Below, piece after piece: positions 38,004 to 46,833 of a stretch of 63,782 nt of DNA (its first letter is position 1; each line of letters starts with the position of its first letter). The translations under genes and the position numbers were made by a program. The DNA lies in IMG/VR virus record IMGVR_UViG_3300034120_000744, positions 1-63,782 of that record. The stretch is one strand, 5' to 3'. This DNA comes from a virus. The notes below the pieces were generated by a model. The model made no database searches. It saw nothing but the letters and a program-made list of their open reading frames with translations, and was not told the origin of the DNA.

Positions 38004-38298
38004 TGAAATAACAGAGTTAAATGAAATATCAGAGTTTATGAAAGACCCTGATTTAGATGCGGCTATGGAATTAATAATTAAACTTATTGCAAAGCCTGAT
38101 GTTCCTGCTGCCAAGGCACCAGAAATAATTACAAGACTTCAGGCAATAGCCGCGAAGTTGCAGATAATGTCAAGATACTACACCACTTTTGAGAAGGGGC
38201 CGGAAGCCTCTAAGAAAAAGAATGTCTATTATACTACAGCAGAAGCAGTAAATAAACTAGTAGATGCTCTAAAATACAATGCGAGGTTTGGCTTATGA
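37981..38298 (+). CDS. Helical protein paired with the nuclease
   Basis: 105 residues, all-helical, with KPDVPAAKAPEIITRLQAIAAKLQ and a basic middle. Overlaps both neighbours. Similar small proteins lie before Cas4-like exonucleases in many actinophages (recollection). Function unknown. Confidence 0.6.
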   Translation: MNVIETISEITELNEISEFMKDPDLDAAMELIIKLIAKPDVPAAKAPEIITRLQAIAAKLQIMSRYYTTFEKGPEASKKKNVYYTTAEAVNKLVDALKYNARFGL

Positions 38299-39080
38299 GT
38301 AAGAATGTTGTAAAAAGTCTTAAGTTTAAAAAAGTGGACGGGTTTGATTATGGAGAGTTTTCTAAATTAATTGATGATGCATATAATGCTCGCCGTCGCG
38401 GTAAAAAGAACACTCAGAAAAAAACATTTAGTCCTAGTACAGTAGGTTATGGACATGGAAATTGCCCCAGATATTGGTTTATTGCTTTTAGTGGAGAAGA
38501 GTTCGATGAAAAGTTCGACGCTACCGCGATTGCAAATATGCTTAACGGAACATACGCACATGAAAGATTGCAGAAGATTATTGAAGAGACTGGCGTATTA
38601 AAGGAAACAGAGCGGGAAATTATTTCAGAAGATCCACCAATTAGAGGATTCGCTGATGTTGTGCTGGATTGGAATGATACAGAGATCATTGGTGAAATAA
38701 AGACTACTAAAGAAGAGCAGTTTATTCATCGCCAGTCTTCTATGAAACCATCGTCTAATCACCTTCTACAGATACTTACTTACATGAAGGTAGAGGGCGC
38801 GAAAGAAGGATTCTTGTTGTATGAGAATAAGAATACTCAAGAAATCTGTATCATCCCAATTAGCATGAACGAGCGAAACGAAAAAATAATTAGTGACACC
38901 TTTGAGTGGATGAGAGAAGTATATAAGACGTATACTGAAAACATTATTCCATCTAGAGGTTTCGCTAAAACTTCTTACACATGTGCAAATTGCCCTGTTA
39001 AGAAACATTGTTGGGCTGTTAAAAATAATAAATACGGCGACGGTGAAGAAGTAGTAAAGGTATTGGTGCCACCCAAATGA
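38295..39080 (+). CDS. Cas4/RecB-like exonuclease
   Basis: 261 residues of PD-(D/E)XK type: GFADVVLDWN followed by IIGEIKTTKEE. One cysteine near the N-terminus (Cys57 in NCPRYW) and a C-terminal CANCPVKKHCW give the four cysteines of Cas4-type iron-sulphur nucleases. It should resect DNA ends for recombination with phage RecA. No CRISPR array is present, so it is not an adaptation gene. Confidence 0.82.
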   Translation: MSKNVVKSLKFKKVDGFDYGEFSKLIDDAYNARRRGKKNTQKKTFSPSTVGYGHGNCPRYWFIAFSGEEFDEKFDATAIANMLNGTYAHERLQKIIEETGVLKETEREIISEDPPIRGFADVVLDWNDTEIIGEIKTTKEEQFIHRQSSMKPSSNHLLQILTYMKVEGAKEGFLLYENKNTQEICIIPISMNERNEKIISDTFEWMREVYKTYTENIIPSRGFAKTSYTCANCPVKKHCWAVKNNKYGDGEEVVKVLVPPK

Positions 39081-39361
39081 TTTGTGCCAACGACGGATGC
39101 GATAAAAAATTCTCAAAAACTACACATAATCAAAAATATTGTTCTGATGAATGTTGTAGAGAAGCCACTAATAAAAAAATTAGAGAAAAATATTATGCTG
39201 AAAAAGAAAGATTATCTGGAAAGATAAGAACGTGTAAAAGTCGTGGATGTAAAAATATACTTAGTAGATACAATGAATTAGATATATGTAGCGAGTGTGT
39301 TGCTAAAGAAAATAAAAATAATAGAGATAGTTTATTAAGGATATTTAATGTCTCTCGCTAA
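39077..39361 (+). CDS. Zinc-finger protein
   Basis: 94 residues with several cysteine pairs: CANDGCDKKF, CSDECC, CKSRGCKN and CSEC. The pattern fits two treble-clef/zinc-ribbon units with a basic helical linker, likely a nucleic-acid binder. It overlaps the nuclease by 4 bases and the resolvase by 14 bases. Confidence 0.65.
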   Translation: MICANDGCDKKFSKTTHNQKYCSDECCREATNKKIREKYYAEKERLSGKIRTCKSRGCKNILSRYNELDICSECVAKENKNNRDSLLRIFNVSR

Positions 39362-39908
39362 ATTAGCCAAGTCTCCAGACAGAAGAGTGCTTGGAATAGA
39401 TGCTAGCACTAGATCTGTAGCCTTCTGCTTATTTGAAAATAAAAACCCTATAAAATGGGGAGAAGTGTTCTTTGACGGCGGGGATGTGTATGAAAGAATT
39501 ATTGATGCTAAGAAGAAGGTTAGATCAATTGCTAAGACATTCCCATCGGACTTTGTAGCCATTGAAGCGGCAGTAATGGTTAGAAGTGCAAATACTGGAT
39601 TAAAGATGGCCTACATATTTGGTGCTATAATGGGTGAATTAATCGATGATGGAAGAAAAGTTGTTGAGGTTCATCCAATAACGTGGCAGTCTTTTATAGG
39701 AAACAAAAACTTTACTAAGGCTGAGAAGTTAGAGATACAAAAAAAATACCCAGGTAAAACAGCAAACTGGTATAAAGCCAAAGGCAGAGAAATAAGAAAA
39801 CAAAAAACTATAGACTTCTGCAAAGAATTGGGAATAGTAGTTGAAAGTGATAATGTTGCAGATGCCTGCGGAATTGGATGGTATGCTGCTAATAATATGG
39901 TGAGATAA
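39348..39908 (+). CDS. RuvC-like Holliday junction resolvase
   Basis: 186 residues with an RNase H fold: LGIDASTRS (first Asp), FVAIEAA (Glu) and NVADACGIGWYA (late Asp). A basic loop (GREIRKQKT) is near residue 145. It should cut branched DNA before packaging. Length is typical of RuvC. Confidence 0.82.
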   Translation: MSLAKLAKSPDRRVLGIDASTRSVAFCLFENKNPIKWGEVFFDGGDVYERIIDAKKKVRSIAKTFPSDFVAIEAAVMVRSANTGLKMAYIFGAIMGELIDDGRKVVEVHPITWQSFIGNKNFTKAEKLEIQKKYPGKTANWYKAKGREIRKQKTIDFCKELGIVVESDNVADACGIGWYAANNMVR

Positions 39909-40069
39909 TGAAACTATATGAAGATATAAATTGGCTTAGAAAAAGATATGTTATAGAAAAAAAGACTACTCAGCAAATGGCTAAAGAGGCGGGTTGTTCT
40001 CATATGACCATACAAAGATACTTAGAAAAATATGGTATGATTAAGAATCAAAGAAGGTGGACTAAATGA
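39908..40069 (+). CDS. Short HTH protein
   Basis: 53 residues. QQMAKEAGCSHMTIQRYLEKYG is a helix-turn-helix of resolvase/transposase-like type. Starts in TAATG with the RuvC stop and ends overlapping the glycosyltransferase ATG. May regulate or bind DNA. Confidence 0.65.
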   Translation: MKLYEDINWLRKRYVIEKKTTQQMAKEAGCSHMTIQRYLEKYGMIKNQRRWTK

Positions 40070-41478
40070 ATACAATGTCCTATGTAGTTTGTTGGGATTC
40101 TGTGTATGATAATTGTCTTAAAATAGAGGAAAACTTAAAATCTAGTAATTTAAATTATAAAATAATTAATTCCTCAAGTCATGCATCGTTAAATAATAAA
40201 TGGATGGATATAGGAAATGTCTGGTATTATCGTCAATTTTATGCTGCCCTAAAAGATTTTTCAGATACTGATGATGAATTATTCTGCTTTATCGCAGGAG
40301 ATCTGGTGGGAGACTTTGCAGAGGTAATAAAAACTGCCCAGGAAGAATTAAAAAATGAAAAAATTGGGGTCTATGCACCATATTTTACTCATGAGGCATG
40401 GGGAGAGGGTTCCACTTCTATAAAAGAACTAGATGGTAATCTAGTTATATCAACACAAACAGATGGAGTATTCACAATTCTTAATAAAGAATTGGCTAAG
40501 GAGATGCTTATTTTTTTTGATTATCTATCTCAAGAAGTAGAACTATCTGATATGAAGTCTGGCTGGGGAGTGGACTATGTGTATAACATAATGGCTATAT
40601 CTAAGGGTTTATATATTTGTAGAGATAAGAGATTTGTTATTACGCATCCAGTAGGAAGTAGTTATGATCACGGACAAGCCACTTCAGAAATGAATAAATT
40701 TTTAAAATGCTTTAGTGACTTCTATGAAAATAATGGAATTTCTAAACCAGAAGTAGATAGAATATTCAAATTAATAAATCATCGTCGTGACGGAGGTAGT
40801 GTGGACATTAATGAACTATATGTACCCGCACACAACTGGCCCTATCATTTAATTAGTATTAATGATGATAGGATTAAAAATAAACAAAATATTCACAATA
40901 TAATGCATGGTGGAGACTACCTTGGACTAGCCTGCTTAAATGGCAATGATAAATCATCACGCGATAAGTTTTTTTCAGACAACCCAGATTTTAAGATATC
41001 TTGGGAAGGATTTAAGGCAGGAGAGATTGGTAATTTTGCTAGTCATTTTATTGCCTGGAAGTACCTTATCAATTCATCAATGAATAGAATTTTAGTTTTT
41101 GAGGACGACGCGGTAGTTAGCGATGATTTTATTGAAAGAGTTTCTAATATGATGGAAAAACTTCCTTCAGACTGGGATATCTTTAGTATTTTTGTTCATC
41201 CTAATCAATACGATAGGTATAATGGTAATGATTCTGGAGATGTTGTTAAGGCTTATCAGGACTGGTCAACACTATGTTATGTTGTGTCAAAGTCTGGGGC
41301 TAGAAAATTATATGACTACGTTTGTAAAAATGGAATGGACTATCCAACAGATTGGTTTATATTCCGTCATGCAGATGAGCATAATTTTAATGTATTTACA
41401 TTACACCCAGAATGTAATTTGCCAGTATGGATTGATGAAAGTCAACCATCCCTAGTTCAGAATACAGAAAAAATATGA
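40066..41478 (+). CDS. Two-domain glycosyltransferase with GT25-like C-terminus
   Basis: 470 residues. The C-terminal 220 residues match the LPS-type family 25 glycosyltransferases: GEIGNFASHFIAWKYL, then VFEDDAV (DxD-type metal site) and YPTDWFIF. The N-terminal 240 residues look like a separate sugar transferase domain with FIAGDLVGDF and a GVDYVYN end. The gene is first of a three-gene glycan cassette with 4-base overlaps. Could modify phage surface proteins, host glycans or both. Confidence 0.75.
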   Translation: MNTMSYVVCWDSVYDNCLKIEENLKSSNLNYKIINSSSHASLNNKWMDIGNVWYYRQFYAALKDFSDTDDELFCFIAGDLVGDFAEVIKTAQEELKNEKIGVYAPYFTHEAWGEGSTSIKELDGNLVISTQTDGVFTILNKELAKEMLIFFDYLSQEVELSDMKSGWGVDYVYNIMAISKGLYICRDKRFVITHPVGSSYDHGQATSEMNKFLKCFSDFYENNGISKPEVDRIFKLINHRRDGGSVDINELYVPAHNWPYHLISINDDRIKNKQNIHNIMHGGDYLGLACLNGNDKSSRDKFFSDNPDFKISWEGFKAGEIGNFASHFIAWKYLINSSMNRILVFEDDAVVSDDFIERVSNMMEKLPSDWDIFSIFVHPNQYDRYNGNDSGDVVKAYQDWSTLCYVVSKSGARKLYDYVCKNGMDYPTDWFIFRHADEHNFNVFTLHPECNLPVWIDESQPSLVQNTEKI

Positions 41479-42125
41479 TACTAGGAGTACTTCCCGCTTC
41501 TGGAAAGGCATCAAGACTAGGAGGAATACCAAAATTTTGTCTGCCCATAAATGACAATCAAACACTTCTTGAGTGGCATGTAGATAGAATGAAAGAAGTA
41601 TGCGATGATATTAGAATTTCTACTAGAGAAATGTGGCTACCAATAGTTGAGAGGTTCGACCTTGATGTAGAAATATTCATTGTTGAGCCATCAAGTATGG
41701 CTGATGCCATATTAAAAACTTGTGATAATAAATCGGATAAGGTTGTAATTGGGATGCCAGATACCTTTATATCAGGAAGCAAGGATAATTTTTACGGAAG
41801 AATGATAGAAAATGATTCTCAAGTAGTTCTGGCATCATGGGAATGTGATGAATTTTTAAAGGGTAAAGTAGGCCAAATAGAATCATTGGGAGATAAAGTA
41901 TTAAGCATTATCGATAAGGATTCAAGTTGCCCGTTTGAAAGAATGTGGGGAGCGATATACTTAAATGAAACTGTAGAATTGCTAGACCCTAAGGAAGATG
42001 TTATAGGTGACCAGTTCAATTCTTGGATAAAAGATGGGGTAGTAACTACCCATGCTCCATGTTCTGGTAGTTATATTGATGCTGGTACTTTTAGTGGACT
42101 GAAAAGGATGTACTCTGAATTATGA
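41475..42125 (+). CDS. Sugar nucleotidyltransferase
   Basis: 216 residues. Begins with the signature of NTP-sugar transferases: GVLPASGKASRLGGIPKF, with the Lys after the glycine-rich loop. VVIGMPDTF is the acid strand. It would make an NDP-sugar donor for the glycosyltransferase upstream. It overlaps both neighbours by 4 bases. Confidence 0.78.
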   Translation: MILGVLPASGKASRLGGIPKFCLPINDNQTLLEWHVDRMKEVCDDIRISTREMWLPIVERFDLDVEIFIVEPSSMADAILKTCDNKSDKVVIGMPDTFISGSKDNFYGRMIENDSQVVLASWECDEFLKGKVGQIESLGDKVLSIIDKDSSCPFERMWGAIYLNETVELLDPKEDVIGDQFNSWIKDGVVTTHAPCSGSYIDAGTFSGLKRMYSEL

Positions 42126-42769
42126 AATCGTTAAAAGAATATCTGCAATCTGGAAGATTATCTTACTCACAAAATAACCAAGATTTATTAGTAACTTACT
42201 ATTATGGTGATCGTCCAGGATTTTTTGTAGAGTTTGGTGCTATGGATGGTATAGAATTAAGCAATACTTTACTTTTAGAAAAATATTATGGATGGACTGG
42301 TATAGTAGCAGAGCCATTACCAATATTCTCTGATGAAATATCTAAAAACAGGTCTTGTAGTATTGAGTATAAGTGTGTATCAAATAAAAGCGGGGACGTT
42401 GTAGAATTTTATGAAACATCATTTCCAGCACTTTCAACAATTTCAGATTATGCATATAGTGATCATTGGGGAAAAACTAGAGAAGATCATGTAGTTCATA
42501 AAATTGAAACTGTATCTTTGAAAGACATGCTTAGTAAGCACAGGGCACCAAGTATTGTTGACTATTTATCAATAGATACTGAGGGTTCGGAATTTGATAT
42601 TCTATCCGCCTTTGACTTTTCTACAAGATTTAACATAATAACATGTGAGCATAATAATTCAAGTATGCAAGAACCAATATATAAATTATTAACTTCATAT
42701 GGATATAAAAGAATATATCCAGAGATATCAGCGTGGGAAGACTGGTATGTTCATGAAGATTTTATTTAA
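42122..42769 (+). CDS. FkbM-family methyltransferase
   Basis: 215 residues. GFFVEFGAMDG is the SAM-binding glycine loop, and DYLSIDTEGSEFDIL is the FkbM signature. YSQNNQDLLVTYYY is the typical entry. Likely O-methylates a sugar as the last step of the cassette. Confidence 0.82.
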   Translation: MKSLKEYLQSGRLSYSQNNQDLLVTYYYGDRPGFFVEFGAMDGIELSNTLLLEKYYGWTGIVAEPLPIFSDEISKNRSCSIEYKCVSNKSGDVVEFYETSFPALSTISDYAYSDHWGKTREDHVVHKIETVSLKDMLSKHRAPSIVDYLSIDTEGSEFDILSAFDFSTRFNIITCEHNNSSMQEPIYKLLTSYGYKRIYPEISAWEDWYVHEDFI

Positions 42770-42822
42770 TAAATTAAATATTAATGTAAGGATTAATTCA
42801 AGTCTTAGAGAAAGTAAACCAC

Positions 42823-43095
42823 ATGCCAAACATTAATACTGAAAAAGAAATCTCTAGAGTTTGCAAAGAAATAGAAGAATTACTTATTAAAAAGAATCGC
42901 GCCTATGGAAACTCCGCGCTTGACCCAGTAAGAATATTTTCACAAGCAAATCCTACAGAGCAAATTAAAGTTCGTATAGATGATAAACTTAGCAGATTTG
43001 CCAATGGCGGGGAGTTCCCTGGAGATAATGATATTGACGACTTAATAGGTTATCTGGTATTATTAAAAGTAGCGAATAGTGAAAACTGGAGATAG
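42823..43095 (+). CDS. DUF1599-like nucleotide-associated protein
   Basis: 90 residues. KKNRAYGNSALDPVRIF, KVRIDDKLSRF and DDLIGYLVLLKVA match in order the small DUF1599-type domain linked to nucleotide modification. Starts a new run of short genes leading to terminase. Confidence 0.6.
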   Translation: MPNINTEKEISRVCKEIEELLIKKNRAYGNSALDPVRIFSQANPTEQIKVRIDDKLSRFANGGEFPGDNDIDDLIGYLVLLKVANSENWR

Positions 43096-43096
43096 A

Positions 43097-43270
43097 ATGC
43101 CACTTTATACATATTATTGCAAAGTATGCGATTTAGATCTAGAGTTAATTTCTAAAATTTCTGATAGAGATAGTCAGCGTTGTCAAGATTGTGGATATGA
43201 ACTTCTCAGGAATTTAGATAGACCAGGGATGGTTTGGAGTCCAACAAGAAACGGTGGATTCTCTTTATGA
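43097..43270 (+). CDS. FmdB-type zinc ribbon protein
   Basis: 57 residues from ATG 43097. MPLYTYYCKVCDLD and CQDCGYELL give the CxxC...CxxC zinc ribbon of the FmdB putative regulatory family, frequent in actinobacteria and their phages. The stop overlaps the next ATG. Confidence 0.75.
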   Translation: MPLYTYYCKVCDLDLELISKISDRDSQRCQDCGYELLRNLDRPGMVWSPTRNGGFSL

Positions 43271-43644
43271 GAAAATTTGAAAATATATACATACCAGATC
43301 AATATGAATCTAAAACAAGAATAGTTATTGCGGCATGGCTGTTGTACTTAGCATTACCAGTAATAGTTATGTTAGATATAATATCTATTTTATGCAATTC
43401 TATTATTTTTAAAATATCTGGCATCCCAAGAGTGGATAGAAAAAAATATATAAAACCTTTCTCTAGAATGAAATTGCCAGAGGCTACAATTTGGTATAAA
43501 TTAGGTTGTGTTTATTGTTCATATGCAAATGGTGTAGCCTACTATTATAAAGATACTGTTATGAGTATAGAATTTCTATACTGTCCATGGAAGCAAAAGT
43601 GCAGGACTAAAATTCATCATCATAATTTTTTTAATGATTGGTAA
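43267..43644 (+). CDS. Membrane protein with Cys/His cluster
   Basis: 125 residues from ATG 43267. One or two membrane helices at residues about 18-48 (VIAAWLLYLALPVIVMLDII). The soluble part has KLGCVYCSYANGVAYYY and later CPWKQKC with KIHHHN. This Cys/Cys/His arrangement is found in small bacterial membrane proteins of unknown function. Confidence 0.65.
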   Translation: MRKFENIYIPDQYESKTRIVIAAWLLYLALPVIVMLDIISILCNSIIFKISGIPRVDRKKYIKPFSRMKLPEATIWYKLGCVYCSYANGVAYYYKDTVMSIEFLYCPWKQKCRTKIHHHNFFNDW

Positions 43645-43648
43645 TCAT

Positions 43649-43948
43649 ATGCCTAAGAAAAAAATAAATAGAGAATATATCCCATACAGCATGAATGATA
43701 ATATTCATGTATATTATGAAGTTGAATATTTAAAAGACGTAATTAAGCCTGGTGATAGAATTAAGTTCAAGCATATTCGTGGGGAGTTTACATTTATTCT
43801 TATGGCACATAATTCAGAAAAAGATGTTACTTGGATAGACTGTAGAAATCCTAATACTGGAGAATACAGGTCTTTCTATATTGATAGACTGAGCGGACTA
43901 GTAAGAGCAAAGAAGAGTAGAAGGAAGAAGCAACTTGTCAGAGATTGA
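43649..43948 (+). CDS. Small beta-barrel-like phage protein
   Basis: 99 residues from ATG 43649; an ATG at 43634 would overlap the previous stop. Beta-rich centre (VIKPGDRIKFKHIRGEFTFILMAHN) and a basic C-terminus. The stop overlaps the small terminase start. Role unknown, possibly DNA or RNA binding. Confidence 0.6.
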   Translation: MPKKKINREYIPYSMNDNIHVYYEVEYLKDVIKPGDRIKFKHIRGEFTFILMAHNSEKDVTWIDCRNPNTGEYRSFYIDRLSGLVRAKKSRRKKQLVRD

Positions 43949-44450
43949 ACTTACTAGTTCTTTTGACCAAATGAATCTTGTCGTAGAAGAATTATTAAAG
44001 GGAAAGAATCCCACCGACATATCAAAGTTCTTGGGAATAAAAAGATCTCAGGTATTAGAACACATAGATACATGGAGAGAACTGGTATCTGGAGATAGTA
44101 GAATTAGGGAGCGTGCCAAGGAAGCCCTCGCTGGCGCTGATCAACATTATTCTATGATTATCCAACGCGCCTGGGAAACAGTAGATCAGGCAGATGCCAA
44201 TCAACAATACAACACTAAAGCCTCCGCTCTTAAAATGATTGCAGATGTTGAACAAAAAAGAATTGATATGCTCCAGAAGGCTGGTCTTCTAGAGAATAAT
44301 GAAATGTCTGCTCAACTTCTAGAGACAGAGCGCAAGCAAGAGATCCTTATGAACATTTTAAAGGAAGTAACATCCGAATGCAGTCATTGTAAAATGGAGG
44401 TCGCTAAAAGATTATCAGAGGTTACGGGCAAGGTAGAACCAATTGATTGA
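43935..44450 (+). CDS. Small terminase subunit
   Basis: 171 residues from TTG 43935 (AAGGAAG site upstream). Residues about 20-50 (GKNPTDISKFLGIKRSQVLEHI) form a helix-turn-helix. A long helical oligomerisation part follows. It overlaps the large terminase by 8 bases, which supports the call. It should recognise the packaging site. Confidence 0.7.
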   Translation: MSEIELTSSFDQMNLVVEELLKGKNPTDISKFLGIKRSQVLEHIDTWRELVSGDSRIRERAKEALAGADQHYSMIIQRAWETVDQADANQQYNTKASALKMIADVEQKRIDMLQKAGLLENNEMSAQLLETERKQEILMNILKEVTSECSHCKMEVAKRLSEVTGKVEPID

Positions 44451-46233
44451 TTTTAGTGACTTTATAGAAGCACTTGACGATGACAAGTTTGAGGAAACTC
44501 CAGCCACGATAGAGGAGTTTGTTACTGACAAGAAGTACCTAGACTTGCCTCCTCTTTCAGAATATCAATACAAAGCCATCAAGTCTATGACGCAAATTTA
44601 TGATAAAGACACCCTAACTAAGTGGCTTGGAGAAGAAGAAGGAATAAAAAGATGGAACCAGACATGCAAGGAAGTGATTCTTCAGATAGGGAAAGGCGGG
44701 GGGAAGGACTTTATCTCTACTATAGGGTGTGCCTATGTTGTCCACCTCTTATTGTGCCTTAGCGACCCAGCCAAATATTATGGTAAGCCGCCAGGAGATT
44801 CAATTGACATTATTAACATTGCTATAAACGCTGTTCAGGCAAATAGGGTATTCTTTAAAGGGTTCAAGCGTATCATTGAAAAGTCGGCCTGGTTTCAGGG
44901 TAGGTATATCCCCAAGGCTAACAGTATTGAATTTGATAAAGAAATAACTGTTCATTCAGGACATTCAGAGGCAGAATCCTGGGAAGGGTACAACGTCCTG
45001 CTTGCTATCCTTGACGAAATTTCTGGTTTTGAACTAGAGAATACTACAGGCAGGCAGAGTCCAAAGACTTCTGCTGCTATTTATAAAATGTATAGAGCAT
45101 CTGTTAACTCACGCTTCCCGGATTTTGGGAAAGTTATCATGCTTTCATTCCCTAGATTTAAGAATGACTTTATTCAGCAAAAATATAATGATGCGGTAGC
45201 AGAAAAAGAAACTGTAGTTAAATCTCATAGTTTTAAAATAGATCCAGACCTTCCAGATGGTCATGATGGTAATGAATTTACCATTGAGTGGGAGGAGGAT
45301 CATATTGTTTCCTACGCTCTACCACATATATTTGCCTTGAAAAGACCTACCTGGGAATTTAATCCAACCAGAAAAATTCAAGACTTCACCATTGCTTTCT
45401 ATGACGATCCATTAGATTCTCTTATGCGCTTTGCCTGTATGCCTCCAGAAGCAACAGATGCATTCTTTAAGTCCCGCGAGAAGATCGAAAAGGCTTTCAG
45501 CAGTCCCAAGTTTGCAGTAGATAGTAGTGGTAGGTTTGCAGAATGGTTCAAGCCAGAGGAAGGCCGTCAGTATTTTGTTCATGTTGACTTAGCCCAAAAA
45601 CATGATAATTGTGCCGTGGCAATGGCTCATATTGAGGGTTGGGTGCAGATGAAGATCGCGGGGACAATGACAGAGGCAGCACCCAGGGTTATCGTGGACG
45701 CTGTAAGATATTGGCAACCAACATCTACTACTAGTGTAGATTTATCTGAAGTAAAAGATTACATTATTGAATTGCGCGAGCGAGGATTTAATCTGGGAGT
45801 GGTGACATTTGACAGATGGAATTCTCATGACATGATGCAACAATTAAAGCATTATGGAATTAATACTGAATTACTATCTGTGGCGAAGAAACATTACGAG
45901 GACATGGCCCTGCTTGTAACAGAAGAAAGAGTTTATGGCCCAGAACTTAAATTATTAATCGATGAATTATTGCAACTAAGGATACGCGGTGATAAGGTTG
46001 ACCACCCTAGAAAGGGCAGCAAGGACTTGGCTGATGCCGTATGTGGCGCGGTCTATAATGCTATTGCTCGCTCTAGAAGAGATTCGCTACAAGAAATCGA
46101 AGTATATTCGTACGATATGCTTGAACAAGATAGCGAGGAAGAGATAAAATTAAGGATGGGTAGGAAACAAAATAGCGAACTTATCATCCCACCCGCTTTA
46201 CAAAATGCTATTGACAGCATGGAAATAATTTAA
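44443..46233 (+). CDS. terL: Large terminase subunit (ATPase-nuclease)
   Basis: 596 residues from TTG 44443. ATPase half: QIGKGGGKDFIST as the P-loop variant near residue 83-95, and LLAILDEIS as Walker B with the catalytic Glu near residue 190. Nuclease half: HVDLAQKHDN, and later KDLADAVCGAV, which carry the acidic residues of the RNase H-like packaging nuclease. It drives DNA into the prohead. It lies about 19 kb upstream of the portal if the molecule is circular. Confidence 0.9.
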   Translation: MIDFSDFIEALDDDKFEETPATIEEFVTDKKYLDLPPLSEYQYKAIKSMTQIYDKDTLTKWLGEEEGIKRWNQTCKEVILQIGKGGGKDFISTIGCAYVVHLLLCLSDPAKYYGKPPGDSIDIINIAINAVQANRVFFKGFKRIIEKSAWFQGRYIPKANSIEFDKEITVHSGHSEAESWEGYNVLLAILDEISGFELENTTGRQSPKTSAAIYKMYRASVNSRFPDFGKVIMLSFPRFKNDFIQQKYNDAVAEKETVVKSHSFKIDPDLPDGHDGNEFTIEWEEDHIVSYALPHIFALKRPTWEFNPTRKIQDFTIAFYDDPLDSLMRFACMPPEATDAFFKSREKIEKAFSSPKFAVDSSGRFAEWFKPEEGRQYFVHVDLAQKHDNCAVAMAHIEGWVQMKIAGTMTEAAPRVIVDAVRYWQPTSTTSVDLSEVKDYIIELRERGFNLGVVTFDRWNSHDMMQQLKHYGINTELLSVAKKHYEDMALLVTEERVYGPELKLLIDELLQLRIRGDKVDHPRKGSKDLADAVCGAVYNAIARSRRDSLQEIEVYSYDMLEQDSEEEIKLRMGRKQNSELIIPPALQNAIDSMEII

Positions 46234-46248
46234 TATAGTAGTTGTTAC

Positions 46249-46322
46249 GGGGCGGTGGCCAAGTTGGTGAAGGCGTCACTCTTATAAGGTGAAGATCGTG
46301 AGTTCAAGTCTCACCCGCCCTA
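46249..46322 (+). tRNA. tRNA-Ile (anticodon TAT)
   Basis: Full cloverleaf: acceptor GGGGCGG/CCGCCCT (one GU), anticodon loop CTTATAA, T-arm GTGAG-TTCAAGT-CTCAC. Reads AUA directly, a codon common in this genome but normally decoded in bacteria by a lysidine-modified CAU tRNA. CCA not encoded. Confidence 0.93.
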
Positions 46323-46323
46323 C

Positions 46324-46455
46324 GATTACAGATGGCAATATCTTAGGATGGTGTAGTTACATACAAATATCCCGTTATAGCGAGTCTGCCGTTGAGTGCG
46401 TTGAATTCGTTTCTAGCGTCTTTCGTGCAAAAAGGATTCGTCGCCATCTGTAATC
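46324..46455 (+). ncRNA. Candidate structured RNA between two tRNAs
   Basis: 132 bases with a perfect 13-bp terminal helix: GATTACAGATGGC (46324-46336) pairs with GCCATCTGTAATC (46443-46455). It begins 1 base after tRNA-Ile and ends 3 bases before tRNA-Pro. No credible reading frame inside. Inner short pairings (for example GGAT...ATCC) are possible. It could be released by tRNA-end processing. Not matched to a family I know. Confidence 0.5.
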
Positions 46456-46458
46456 CCA

Positions 46459-46532
46459 CGGGATGTGGCGCAGTTTGGTAGCGCACCTGTTTTGGGAACA
46501 GGGGGCCGAAGGTTCAAATCCTTTCATCCCGA
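46459..46532 (+). tRNA. tRNA-Pro (anticodon TGG)
   Basis: Acceptor CGGGATG/CATCCCG, anticodon stem CCTGT/ACAGG with loop TTTGGGA, T-arm with TTCAAAT. Reads CCA. The next gene starts 1 base after it. Confidence 0.93.
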
Positions 46533-46533
46533 C

Positions 46534-46821
46534 ATGCAGACAATAATTGCAGTAGGAGCAATAACTCTAGCGATAGAGGTGTTTCTATTTTTTGTTCTTG
46601 TAAAACATGTTAAATATATAACATCATTATTTAATGAATATAAGAATTCAAATATTAAAAATGGCGATGTAGAGCAGAAAATAGAAATGTATCAGGATAA
46701 AGTAATTGAACTAGAAGATAAAAATAAAAAACTAGAGTTAGAAAATAAACTTCTACAGGAAAAAATAAGTAAGATAAATAAACAAATGAAGCAAATTAGC
46801 GATCATTTTAAACCAAACTGA
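46534..46821 (+). CDS. Membrane-anchored coiled-coil protein
   Basis: 95 residues from ATG 46534. One N-terminal membrane helix (residues 3-25) followed by a long coiled coil. A longer frame that begins inside tRNA-Pro is not credible. Build fits an i-spanin-like or other small membrane-coil protein, but the role is not shown. Confidence 0.6.
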   Translation: MQTIIAVGAITLAIEVFLFFVLVKHVKYITSLFNEYKNSNIKNGDVEQKIEMYQDKVIELEDKNKKLELENKLLQEKISKINKQMKQISDHFKPN

Positions 46822-46827
46822 TATAAT
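46819..46827 (+). promoter_or_regulatory. Extended -10 promoter TGATATAAT
   Basis: TGATATAAT; its TGA is the stop of the preceding gene. ATG 46834 begins 6 bases after the box. A GGAGG at 46837-46841 can alternatively serve ATG 46846. Confidence 0.65.
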
Positions 46828-46833
46828 TAATAT

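Noticed and set aside
38295-39080. Cas4-like gene as sign of a CRISPR system
   Set aside because: No repeat-spacer array, Cas1 or Cas2 is present, and neighbours are recA and a RuvC-like resolvase, so it is a recombination nuclease.
46465-46533. Upstream start for the membrane coiled-coil gene
   Set aside because: It would begin inside tRNA-Pro; ATG 46534 just after the tRNA is preferred.
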